Part shown: positions 1-7,885 of the stretch, in pieces
Numbering within the stretch: the stretch's first letter is position 1
How the letters are laid out: every line of letters begins with the position of its first letter
From: JBDRTU01 sp043823825
GTDB taxonomy: Bacteria; Patescibacteriota; Patescibacteriia; Veblenbacterales; UBA10138
Length of the DNA: 11,849 nt
Reading direction: 5' to 3'
NCBI GenBank assembly: GCA_043823825.1
Contig: JBDRTU010000040.1
Coordinates: 1 to 11,849, forward strand
Notes under the pieces: model-generated
Seen by the model: only the letters and a program-made list of their open reading frames with translations
Told to the model about the DNA's origin: nothing
The model's database searches: none
Position numbers and translations under genes: made by a program

Positions 1-84
1 TTTTGCCGCGGCTACCAATTTAATCGCCTTATTTGCGATGGGTAAGACCCATCTTAATCGCTCTTCTTTGATTGTTTTAGACAT
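1..84 (-). CDS. 5' end of a probable transposase gene (partial, runs off the left edge)
   Basis: On the minus strand an open frame starts at ATG (bases 84-82) and stays open to the window edge, giving 28 codons that begin MSKTIKEERLRWVLPIANK and continue with AIKLVAAAK. I recall this type of N-terminus, a helix-turn-helix start rich in Lys/Arg, from DDE transposases of the IS481-like kind common in Patescibacteria; this is recollection, not a search. An in-frame alternative ATG lies at 96-94. A GGAGA (minus strand, 102-98) sits about 13 nt before ATG 84, which is rather far. Upstream there is a 7-bp inverted repeat (96-102/109-115). The minus strand read from base 135 begins TGT, as many insertion sequences do, so the element's end may lie between here and the uvrA start. 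The catalytic domain is outside the window. Confidence 0.5.
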   Translation of the reverse strand, partial: MSKTIKEERLRWVLPIANKAIKLVAAAK

Positions 85-187
85 ACATATTGCCATTTCT
101 CCATTCTAGGAGAAACCGCCATATGTGTGTGCACATTACCATCATCTATTGACCATCCCGAAGATTTGTAGTAGACTATCTTCTGCT

Positions 188-193
188 TATAAT
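188..193 (+). promoter_or_regulatory. Probable -10 box of uvrA
   Basis: A perfect TATAAT lies at 188-193, predicting transcription from about base 200, only a few bases before GTG 206. No good -35 is found at the normal distance (TTGTAG at 166-171 gives a 16-bp spacer). An alternative pair is TTGACC (149-154), a 17-bp spacer and TAGACT (172-177). Either promoter would exclude ATG 125 from the transcript. Confidence 0.45.
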
Positions 194-205
194 TTTTTAA
201 TATTT

Positions 206-3082
206 GTGGCTAATAAGAAAAATAATCATAGACCATCAGAAGAGATAGTAATTAAGGGCGCGCGGGTTCATAATTTAAAAAATATTAATGTTAGCTTACC
301 GCGTAATAAATTAGTGGTAGTGACAGGTCTTTCTGGTTCTGGTAAGTCTTCTTTAGTATTTGATACTATTTATGCCGAGGGACAGCGACGCTATATTGAG
401 TCCCTTTCGTCTTATGCTAGGCAGTTTTTAGGCATGATGGACAAGCCCGATGTAGATCAAATAGAGGGCTTAAGTCCGGCTATTTCAATTGATCAGCGTT
501 CTACTTCCCACAATCCGCGTTCCACCGTGGGCACTGTTACGGAAATTTATGATTATTTGCGTTTACTATTTGCGCGGGTGGGCCTTCCTCATTGTCCTAA
601 ATGTAATCGTCAAGTAACTAAACAAACCATTGATCAAATTGTAGAGCGGATTATAGCTTTGCCTAAAGGTACAGCTTTATCTTTGTTGGCACCAGTAGTA
701 CGCGATCAAAAAGGGGAGCATAAACATATAATTGAGGAGGTGAAAAAAGCCGGTTATGTGCGAATACGCATTGATGGCAATTTAATTTCTATTGAAGAAG
801 CCGAAGATCTGAAAGTTGATAAACAGAAAAAACATACTATTGAAATAGTGGTAGATCGAGTTAATGTTTCTACAGAAAGTGATGAGGTAACCAGGTTAAC
901 TGACTCTTTAGAAACCGCTCTTGATTTGGGAGATGGGTTGGTAACGGTAGAGAGGCAAGGTACAGGCGAGGATATTTTGTTTAGCCAACATTTTTCCTGC
1001 CCCCATTGTCAAATTGATCTGCCAAGCATAGAACCCAGGAGTTTTTCTTTTAACTCGCCGCATGGGGCCTGCTCGGCTTGCACTGGTTTAGGAACAAAAT
1101 TGGAAGTTGATTCTGATTTAGTGATGCCCAATAAACGATTATCAATTGCCGAAGGAGCCATTAGACCCTGGTCGCGTACTTCTGCTAACCAAACCTGGTA
1201 TTATCGTATTGTGGAGGCAATGGCTCGGGCACATAATTTTTCTGTAAATGTACCGGTATCTAAACTTACCAAAGTACAGCTGGATAAGGTTTTATATGGC
1301 ACCGGTAGTAAAAATTATAATGTGAATGCGGGTTATGAAGCAGCTGGCAAGGTGCGAGAATTTTTTACTACTTTTGAAGGAGTAATTCCCAATTTGGAGA
1401 GGCGTTATAAGGAAACCGAGTCTGATTACATCCGCAGCGAAATTGAGCGTTATATGCGAGTTTCACCATGCCCCAATTGTGAGGGTAAACGCCTAAAGCC
1501 CGAAATTTTAGCAGTCACAGTGGCAGATCATAATATTTCCCAATTAACAGCTTTAACAGTAAAAACTGCATCTGAATTTGTTAGCCAATTACCAACAGCT
1601 AAAAGTTTTAATGAACGGCAGTTAAAGATCGCTAACCAAATTTTAAAGGAAATTACAGCCCGTTTGAAATTTTTGATTGATGTTGGTTTAGGTTATTTAA
1701 CTTTAGATCGTGCAGCCGCTACTTTATCTGGCGGTGAGGCGCAGCGTATTCGTCTAGCCACTCAAATTGGCTCATCTTTAGTGGGTGTCACTTACATTTT
1801 AGACGAGCCATCAGTAGGCCTACATCAACGCGATAACAGTAAGTTAATTGATACTTTAAAACGACTGCGTGATTTAGGTAACACCGTTATTGTGGTGGAG
1901 CACGATCATGAAACTATGACTTCGGCTGACCACTTAGTAGACATTGGCCCTGGTGCTGGTAAGCATGGCGGTGAAGTAGTGGCGCAAGGAACACCTCAAC
2001 AAGTAGCAGGAGTTAAATCGTCGCTAACCGGGCAATATTTGGCCGGTAAACTCAAGATTGAAGTACCTAAAGAATCACGTTCTGGTAATGGAAAAAATTT
2101 AACCATTGTCGGAGCCCAGGAATTTAATTTAAAAAATATTAATGTTACTTTCCCCTTAGGTAAGTTTATTTGTATCACAGGTGTTTCTGGTTCGGGCAAG
2201 TCAACTTTGATAACCGAAATATTATCGCGAGCTTTAGCACAACATTTTTACAAAGCCAAAGATATTCCTGGTAAACACAAAGAGATTAAAGGTTTAGATA
2301 ATATTGATAAGGTGATTACCATTGACCAATCGCCAATTGGCCGCACTCCCCGTTCCAATCCGGCTACTTATACTGGCGTATTTACTTATATCCGTGATTT
2401 ATTTTCTGAACTGCCCGAAGCTAAAATTCGCGGCTACAACCCGGGGCGTTTTTCGTTTAATGTTAAGGGCGGTCGTTGCGAGGCTTGTGAAGGCGATGGT
2501 TTGGTGCGCATTGAAATGCACTTTTTGCCAGATGTGTATGTGGAATGCGAGGAATGTCATGGCCGGCGTTATAACAAGCAAGCTTTAGAAATTCATTATA
2601 AAGGCAAAAATATTTCTGATGTTTTAGAAATGACTGCTGAAGAGGCAATGAATTTTTTTGAGAATATTCCGGTGGTTCATGATAAATTGAAAGTACTCTG
2701 CGATGTTGGTTTGGGTTATTTGCACTTAGGGCAAAGCGCTACTACTCTTTCAGGTGGTGAAGCGCAACGTATTAAATTAGCTACCGAACTTTCCCGTCGT
2801 TCCACTGGCAAAACTTTATACATTTTAGACGAGCCCACTACTGGCCTTCATTTTGATGATATTAAAAGATTACTTCATGTATTAAATGAATTAGTTGATC
2901 GTGGCAATACTGTATTGGTGATTGAGCATAATTTAGATGTTATCAAGTGCGCTGATTGGGTGGTAGATTTAGGGCCCGAGGGTGGCGATAAGGGCGGTGA
3001 ACTAGTGGCTGCTGGCACACCTAAAGAAGTGCTCAAAGTAAAACAAAGCTACACTGGTCAGTGGTTGAAGAAAGTCTTGTAA
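206..3082 (+). CDS. uvrA: UvrABC system protein A (excinuclease ABC subunit A)
   Basis: UvrA is the damage-recognition ATPase of nucleotide excision repair; it dimerises, works with UvrB and acts in the cytoplasm on DNA. Numbered from GTG 206 (958 aa; E. coli UvrA is 940), the protein has a first Walker A GLSGSGKS (41-48), CxxC pairs at 130/133 and 422/425, a zinc module at C265/C268-C289/C292, ABC signature LSGGEAQR (507-514) and Walker B D533-E-P. The second half repeats the set: Walker A GVSGSGKST (659-667), zinc module C758/C761-C781/C784, LSGGEAQR (848-855) and Walker B D875-E-P. All key residues are present. The frame is open back to ATG 125, but the extra 27 residues do not resemble UvrA, may overlap an insertion-sequence end, and lie upstream of the TATAAT box. 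GTG 206 is therefore preferred; it has no Shine-Dalgarno. No clear terminator follows. Confidence 0.97.
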   Translation: MANKKNNHRPSEEIVIKGARVHNLKNINVSLPRNKLVVVTGLSGSGKSSLVFDTIYAEGQRRYIESLSSYARQFLGMMDKPDVDQIEGLSPAISIDQRSTSHNPRSTVGTVTEIYDYLRLLFARVGLPHCPKCNRQVTKQTIDQIVERIIALPKGTALSLLAPVVRDQKGEHKHIIEEVKKAGYVRIRIDGNLISIEEAEDLKVDKQKKHTIEIVVDRVNVSTESDEVTRLTDSLETALDLGDGLVTVERQGTGEDILFSQHFSCPHCQIDLPSIEPRSFSFNSPHGACSACTGLGTKLEVDSDLVMPNKRLSIAEGAIRPWSRTSANQTWYYRIVEAMARAHNFSVNVPVSKLTKVQLDKVLYGTGSKNYNVNAGYEAAGKVREFFTTFEGVIPNLERRYKETESDYIRSEIERYMRVSPCPNCEGKRLKPEILAVTVADHNISQLTALTVKTASEFVSQLPTAKSFNERQLKIANQILKEITARLKFLIDVGLGYLTLDRAAATLSGGEAQRIRLATQIGSSLVGVTYILDEPSVGLHQRDNSKLIDTLKRLRDLGNTVIVVEHDHETMTSADHLVDIGPGAGKHGGEVVAQGTPQQVAGVKSSLTGQYLAGKLKIEVPKESRSGNGKNLTIVGAQEFNLKNINVTFPLGKFICITGVSGSGKSTLITEILSRALAQHFYKAKDIPGKHKEIKGLDNIDKVITIDQSPIGRTPRSNPATYTGVFTYIRDLFSELPEAKIRGYNPGRFSFNVKGGRCEACEGDGLVRIEMHFLPDVYVECEECHGRRYNKQALEIHYKGKNISDVLEMTAEEAMNFFENIPVVHDKLKVLCDVGLGYLHLGQSATTLSGGEAQRIKLATELSRRSTGKTLYILDEPTTGLHFDDIKRLLHVLNELVDRGNTVLVIEHNLDVIKCADWVVDLGPEGGDKGGELVAAGTPKEVLKVKQSYTGQWLKKVL

Positions 3083-3105
3083 GCTATCTCGTAAATTAGT
3101 ATAAT
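3077..3105 (+). promoter_or_regulatory. Promoter for the 79-aa membrane protein gene
   Basis: TTGTAA (3077-3082), a 17-bp spacer and a perfect TATAAT (3100-3105) form a sigma-A-type promoter. The -35 overlaps the uvrA stop codon. The predicted start near 3112 leaves a leader of about 78 nt, which contains a 12-nt direct repeat (3133-3144 and 3146-3157). Confidence 0.6.
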
Positions 3106-3189
3106 ATAGATAGAAAATAGATTAATTTAAATACAAAAACATTTTACAAAAACATTTACTGAAAAGATCTACTAACGAAGGAGCTATTA

Positions 3190-3429
3190 ATGTTCATTAA
3201 AAAATCGTGTGAATATTTGTTCTTTTCACCATATTTTAAGTCAGCCAGAGATTTACTTTTTAAGAAGAGTATAAAAAAGGAGCATGCGGCACAATGGAGG
3301 TCATCTATATTGCTCTTAGGTATCTGTATGATAATTGGTTTGGTATGTTATAGTTTTCCGGGTTTATTCTATGGCATTTTTATTGGCATATTTGTTGGGT
3401 TTATTTGGAATACATTGCGGTATATTTAA
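3190..3429 (+). CDS. Small membrane protein, function unknown (79 aa)
   Basis: I do not recognise this protein. It has a basic N-terminal half (many Lys, two Arg) followed by two hydrophobic segments, roughly residues 38-54 and 57-73, the second with a Gly-rich small-residue pattern (GIFIGIFVGF). This suggests a two-helix hairpin in the inner membrane with a cytoplasmic basic tail. The start is well supported: GAAGGAG at 3177-3183 lies 6 nt before ATG, the best Shine-Dalgarno in the left half of the window, and a promoter lies upstream at 3077-3105. It is transcribed alone, with a terminator at 3457-3488. A small toxin-like or membrane-stress peptide is conceivable from the composition, but nothing shows it. 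Confidence 0.65.
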   Translation: MFIKKSCEYLFFSPYFKSARDLLFKKSIKKEHAAQWRSSILLLGICMIIGLVCYSFPGLFYGIFIGIFVGFIWNTLRYI

Positions 3430-3456
3430 TATAATCCTTAGTTTATGAAATATAAC

Positions 3457-3488
3457 AATCCCAGCCAACACACTGGGATTTTTTATTT
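3457..3488 (+). terminator. Rho-independent terminator
   Basis: A perfect 8-bp stem AATCCCAG (3457-3464)/CTGGGATT (3473-3480) with an 8-nt loop is followed directly by TTTTATTT. It ends the 79-aa gene's transcript and stands only 18 nt before the ligase-like gene's ATG. A 21-codon ORF (3445-3510) runs through the hairpin and overlaps that ATG, so an attenuator role is possible (see findings). Confidence 0.85.
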
Positions 3489-3506
3489 GTCAAATCGTTT
3501 AAATAA

Positions 3507-4976
3507 ATGAATAATAAAGTAGTGAACCGATCTATAGTCAAAATTCGCGAATATTTGTTTTATCTCCTTATTTTTTCTCTTCCTTGGCAAACTAGATGGA
3601 TTATTAGGGATCCAAGTTTGGGCGGAGAGGTATGGGAGTATGGGAGAATTTCATTATACGGATGGGATATCCTGCTTCTGGTTTTGGCTGTTATTAGTAT
3701 GCCATTGTTGTGGCAGGAAATTAAAAATGTAAAAATCAAAAGTCAAGATGTCATTCCTGCGAAGGCAGGAATCCAGACAAAACAACAAACAGAATTTCTA
3801 GATTCCGACTCGGAGGCCGGAATGACAAATAATGTTGATAACAAACGGTTGGTTTTTGGTACGCTTTTTTATTTATATTTTGGATTATTAGTATTATCTT
3901 TTTTTTCAATTTACTGGTCAGGTGATAAGGTATTGGCCTTAGTGTGGAGTTTAAGGTTGTTAGAAGCAGGATTGATGTGGCTTTTGGTTTTAGCTATTAA
4001 ACCAAAATTAAAATTTATCTTTACCAGTTTAATGGCAGCTGGGGTTATTCAGGCTTTGTGGGCAGCGTGGCAATTTTTAACTCAAAGCACTTTTGCCAAC
4101 AAATGGCTGGGTGTGGCAATTCATCCCTTAACTCAAGGAGGAACTTCAGTAGTGTTAGCTGATGGCGAACGTTGGCTTCGGGCTTACGCAGGGCAGGTGC
4201 ATCCTAATGTTTTGGGTGGATTATTAGTTATTACTTGTTTGGCAACAGTGTGGCTTTATTTTAATCGTCATCGCGAGGAGGGAGGTAAAACCGACCGACG
4301 TGGCGATCTATGGGGATTGTTTCCTGCCTGCCGGCAGGCAGGCGCTGACGCTCGCAATGACAATTATTTACTCTTACTTTATATCGTTCAGTTAGCTGGT
4401 TTATTTTTTACTTTTTCTCGCGGGGCTTGGCTGGCCTTATTTTTAACACTTGGTTTATGGTGGTTTAAGAATCGTGAACAAAAAAAATATTTATCTAGAG
4501 CTGGTATCTTCTCAATTATTATTTTTATAATTTTAGGGACTATTTATTGGCAACCGACGGTTGGTAGGATTTTAGGCGGCAGTAGATTAGAACAACAATC
4601 AATAGAACAGCGAGCCGGTAGTGTTGGCGAGAGTGCGAGCTTGTTAGAAACTTCTTGGTGGCGAGGTACAGGCATTGGTAATTATACTGTAGGATTACAA
4701 CAATTTGATCCTAGCAATCCTGGTTATCGCTATCAACCGGTGCATAATATTTTCCTATTGATTTTGACAGAGTTAGGAATAATAGGCTTGTTGTTATTTC
4801 TATGGATTTGGTTAACTGCGCTTCTACGAAAGCCATTTGCCATTTACCATCTGCTATTAGCCGCCGTGTTTGTCACGGCTATGTTTGATCACTACTGGTG
4901 GACAGTACCATCGATGTTTTTATTACTTTGGTTGATCATAGCACACTCCGCCGTCGAGCCGCTTGAGTCGTCCTAA
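3507..4976 (+). CDS. O-antigen ligase/Wzy_C-family membrane protein with two in-frame repeat insertions
   Basis: This is a 489-aa polytopic membrane protein with about ten or more hydrophobic segments. Features seen: the N-terminal stretch LPWQTRWI followed by a WEYGRISLYG segment, FSRGAW with R305 starting the Wzy_C-like region, a large loop after EQQSIEQRAG, then GTGIGNYTVG and VHN with H413 before the last helices. The family (WaaL/Wzy/PglL-like) joins or polymerises lipid-linked glycans on the outer face of the membrane; the exact substrate here cannot be told. Residues about 81-107 and 254-285 are encoded by palindromic repeat elements, both in hydrophilic loops between helices, so the membrane core is probably intact. 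ATG 3507 has no Shine-Dalgarno and overlaps the stop of a 21-codon upstream ORF. It could instead be called an O-antigen polymerase. Confidence 0.85.
   Translation: MNNKVVNRSIVKIREYLFYLLIFSLPWQTRWIIRDPSLGGEVWEYGRISLYGWDILLLVLAVISMPLLWQEIKNVKIKSQDVIPAKAGIQTKQQTEFLDSDSEAGMTNNVDNKRLVFGTLFYLYFGLLVLSFFSIYWSGDKVLALVWSLRLLEAGLMWLLVLAIKPKLKFIFTSLMAAGVIQALWAAWQFLTQSTFANKWLGVAIHPLTQGGTSVVLADGERWLRAYAGQVHPNVLGGLLVITCLATVWLYFNRHREEGGKTDRRGDLWGLFPACRQAGADARNDNYLLLLYIVQLAGLFFTFSRGAWLALFLTLGLWWFKNREQKKYLSRAGIFSIIIFIILGTIYWQPTVGRILGGSRLEQQSIEQRAGSVGESASLLETSWWRGTGIGNYTVGLQQFDPSNPGYRYQPVHNIFLLILTELGIIGLLLFLWIWLTALLRKPFAIYHLLLAAVFVTAMFDHYWWTVPSMFLLLWLIIAHSAVEPLESS
3749..3827 (+). repeat. In-frame palindromic repeat element, VIPAKAGIQ type
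   Basis: The 79-bp element is bounded by perfect 9-bp inverted ends TGTCATTCC (3749-3757) and GGAATGACA (3819-3827). Inside are a hairpin ATTCCTGC-GAAG-GCAGGAAT (3753-3772) and a second imperfect hairpin (3802-3822). GGAATCCAG (3768-3776) also pairs with CTAGATTCC (3798-3806) with one mismatch, so the whole unit can fold. It is translated as DVIPAKAGIQ through EAGMT. The VIPAKAGIQ peptide is, from memory, a recurrent signature of such dispersed elements in many bacterial genomes. Confidence 0.8.
4266..4361 (+). repeat. In-frame palindromic repeat element, GTCATYGCGAG type with nested palindrome
   Basis: The outer arms GTCATCGCGAG (4267-4277) and CTCGCAATGAC (4351-4361) pair over 11 positions with one wobble. 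In the centre is a perfect 20-bp palindrome CCTGCCTGCCGGCAGGCAGG (4323-4342). The translation contains RRGDLWGLF, PACRQAG and ARND, which I recall as the protein face of a dispersed repeat distinct from the one at 3749-3827. The stretch is more GC-rich than the surrounding gene. The nested GC palindrome looks like a second unit inserted into the first. Confidence 0.75.
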
Positions 4977-4984
4977 TGACCCCG

Positions 4985-5010
4985 TATAAGTCCACCCCAA
5001 GTGGACTATA
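4985..5010 (+). terminator. Stem-loop after the ligase-like gene, possible terminator without U-tract
   Basis: AGTCCAC (4989-4995) and GTGGACT (5001-5007) form a 7-bp stem with a 5-nt loop; with one bulged A it extends by TAT/ATA. It starts 9 nt after the stop codon. No T-run follows, so it may be an mRNA 3'-end stabiliser rather than a true terminator. The rest of the gap up to 5065 shows nothing I can name. Confidence 0.35.
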
Positions 5011-5065
5011 CTGTGCAAGACGTTGTTAAACAGTGGGTGTTAATTAAGGTTATATCTTTACCTAC

Positions 5066-5094
5066 TTGACAACCCCGTTTTTGGCGGCTAAAAT
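5066..5094 (+). promoter_or_regulatory. Sigma-A-type promoter of groES-groEL
   Basis: A consensus TTGACA (5066-5071), an exact 17-bp spacer and TAAAAT (5089-5094) make the best promoter in the window. Transcription should start near 5101, placing the CIRCE operator about 10 nt downstream in the leader. Confidence 0.9.
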
Positions 5095-5110
5095 AGCTTT
5101 AGCTAATATA

Positions 5111-5137
5111 TTAGCACTCTATAGCTTAGAGTGCTAA
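5111..5137 (+). promoter_or_regulatory. CIRCE operator (HrcA binding site)
   Basis: TTAGCACTC (5111-5119), a 9-nt spacer and GAGTGCTAA (5129-5137) match the CIRCE consensus exactly. In known systems HrcA binds this site and represses groE/dnaK operons until heat shock, and GroEL helps keep HrcA active. The site lies between promoter and groES start, where a bound repressor would block transcription. No hrcA gene is in the window. Confidence 0.95.
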
Positions 5138-5168
5138 TATAACTCCTTAATCATTAAATTGAAATATT

Positions 5169-5459
5169 ATGAAGCTAAAGCCTTTAGCAGATTATATTGT
5201 GGTCAAAGTTACTAAAGAAGACAAGATGACAAAAACAGGCATTGTTTTGCCTGATACTGTGAACGACGAGAAAAAAGAGACTGGTGAAGTAGTGTCTGTT
5301 GGCCCGGGAAAAATGTTAGATAATGGTCAGCGCGCACCAATAGAAGTAAAGCCAGGAGATAAAATTTTATTTAAAAAGTATGCCCTGGATGATTTTAAAA
5401 TTAGTGACGAGGAGTTTTATACAGTACAAATGTCCGACGTCATTGCAATTATTGAATAA
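5169..5459 (+). CDS. groES: Co-chaperonin GroES (Cpn10)
   Basis: This 96-aa protein is the usual length for GroES, the heptameric lid that closes the GroEL cage. The N-terminus MKLKPLADYIVVK, the mobile-loop region KTGIVLPDT (contact with GroEL), the GEVVSVGPG turn, the VKPGDKILFKKY segment and the C-terminal DVIAIIE strand are all in place. The ATG lies 31 nt after the CIRCE site and has no Shine-Dalgarno. It is the first gene of the groE operon, with 41 bp to groEL, and should be repressed by HrcA through the CIRCE. Confidence 0.97.
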   Translation: MKLKPLADYIVVKVTKEDKMTKTGIVLPDTVNDEKKETGEVVSVGPGKMLDNGQRAPIEVKPGDKILFKKYALDDFKISDEEFYTVQMSDVIAIIE

Positions 5460-5482
5460 TATTCATAATTCATGATTCTTAA

Positions 5483-7129
<1,647 letters not shown>

Positions 7130-7192
7130 TTTGGTTCCTATTTCCTCGCCACTAGTTGTTAGTTAAAAGTTTACGGTCAACAGTTTACAGAT

Positions 7193-7223
7193 AAGCCCTT
7201 CCGTCTTGGGCGGAGGGGCTTTT
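7193..7223 (+). terminator. Rho-independent terminator of groES-groEL
   Basis: AAGCCCTTCCG (7193-7203) pairs with CGGAGGGGCTT (7211-7221) over 11 bp with one G-U wobble and a 7-nt loop, followed by a short T-run. It lies about 60 nt after the groEL stop codon. Confidence 0.8.
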
Positions 7224-7244
7224 AGTTGGTTTTATGCCGTCGTA

Positions 7245-7278
7245 ACGTAAAAAACATCCGGCCGGATGTTTTTTACGT
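7245..7278. repeat. Perfect 34-bp palindrome with no loop
   Basis: ACGTAAAAAACATCCGG (7245-7261) is followed immediately by its exact reverse complement (7262-7278). The A6 and T6 tracts flank a GC-rich CATCCGGCCGGATG core, so on either strand it resembles a terminator. All flanking genes are on the plus strand and a terminator already stands 22 bp upstream, so it may instead be a dispersed palindromic element. Confidence 0.8.
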
Positions 7279-7347
7279 GCACATAAGCCGCGGAATATAA
7301 ATAGTTTAATAAGAATCCCAGCGCCTACTACTCGTTAAACAAACTCG

Positions 7348-7380
7348 AGAGTGGCTAACCAATACGTTAGCCCTCTTTTT
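7348..7380 (+). terminator. Third hairpin with T-run in the groEL downstream gap
   Basis: AGAG (7348-7351) plus GGCTAAC (7353-7359), separated by a bulged T, pair with GTTAGCC (7366-7372) and CTCT (7373-7376). The stem runs into TTTTT. It would insulate the next operon from upstream transcription, or end a short RNA starting in the gap (a weak TATAAA lies at 7296-7301). I see no gene in 7130-7410. Confidence 0.7.
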
Positions 7381-7398
7381 ATTTTTTCTAAACTCTTT

Positions 7399-7404
7399 TA
7401 TAAT
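7399..7404 (+). promoter_or_regulatory. -10 box for a leaderless transcript
   Basis: A perfect TATAAT (7399-7404) ends 6 nt before ATG 7411, so transcription should begin at or beside the A of the start codon. The -35 region is only T-rich (7376-7381) and weak. Confidence 0.6.
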
Positions 7405-7410
7405 GAAACT

Positions 7411-7869
7411 ATGGCAAGTAAGAATCAGGCACCGATTATTTTATTCAATCAACCAATTCGTTTTTATATTGATACTTTAGAGCTTCCATGGGTTGTTTTT
7501 TCTTTATTTCTTTTTACTTTATTTGTGGTTACATTTTGGTTAGATATTCCTTATTTAGAGTTGATAGTACCAATAACGCTAGTATCGGAAGTCTTGACTG
7601 TAGCAATTGCAGTTTATTTTTATGCTGTTAAAAAAGAGATGATTTTATCTACTAGTTTGGCTTTGGGCGCTACACTTGGTTTTTTCTTAGGTTTGATTTC
7701 GGCCATTTTAGCTTTAGTACGTTTTTGGCATATTTGGTTAGTTTTTAATCTTATTACTGAAAGTGTGATGTCGGCTCTTTTAGGCTTGATAATTGCTTTA
7801 TTAGTAAAGATGGCGTTTCGTTTACCATGGTTTAATAAAAGTAAATCACAGCTTAATAGTGAAATTTAA
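7411..7869 (+). CDS. Four-helix membrane protein, function unknown (152 aa)
   Basis: I do not recognise a named family. The protein starts MASKNQAPII and shows four hydrophobic segments: around residues 27-44 (VVFSLFLFTLFVVTFWL), 48-72, 82-106 and 113-135, with a basic C-terminal tail (FNKSKSQ). The frame is open back to 7351, but that would put the start inside the terminator hairpin, so ATG 7411 is chosen; it fits the TATAAT 6 nt upstream. It is first in a compact operon with the DUF4870-like gene (16-bp gap) and ppsA. Confidence 0.75.
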   Translation: MASKNQAPIILFNQPIRFYIDTLELPWVVFSLFLFTLFVVTFWLDIPYLELIVPITLVSEVLTVAIAVYFYAVKKEMILSTSLALGATLGFFLGLISAILALVRFWHIWLVFNLITESVMSALLGLIIALLVKMAFRLPWFNKSKSQLNSEI

Positions 7870-7885
7870 TTATTAATTATTTTTT

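Noticed and set aside
125..205. ATG 125 as the uvrA start (985-aa product)
   Set aside because: The 27 extra residues are unlike UvrA, lie upstream of the likely -10 box and may overlap an insertion-sequence end; GTG 206 gives a normal length.
1996..2648. Short open frames overlapping uvrA on both strands (minus 1996-2199, 2399-2581 and 2463-2648; plus 2322-2588)
   Set aside because: They lie within the strongly conserved second ATPase half of uvrA, show no family features and no start signals.
3749..4361. CRISPR-like or tandem repeat array
   Set aside because: The two repeats differ in sequence, are 440 bp apart and are palindromic elements inside a coding frame; there is no regular spacer pattern.
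7351..7410. Upstream extension of the four-helix membrane protein
   Set aside because: The extra start sits in a terminator hairpin, and the TATAAT just before ATG 7411 would place it outside the transcript.
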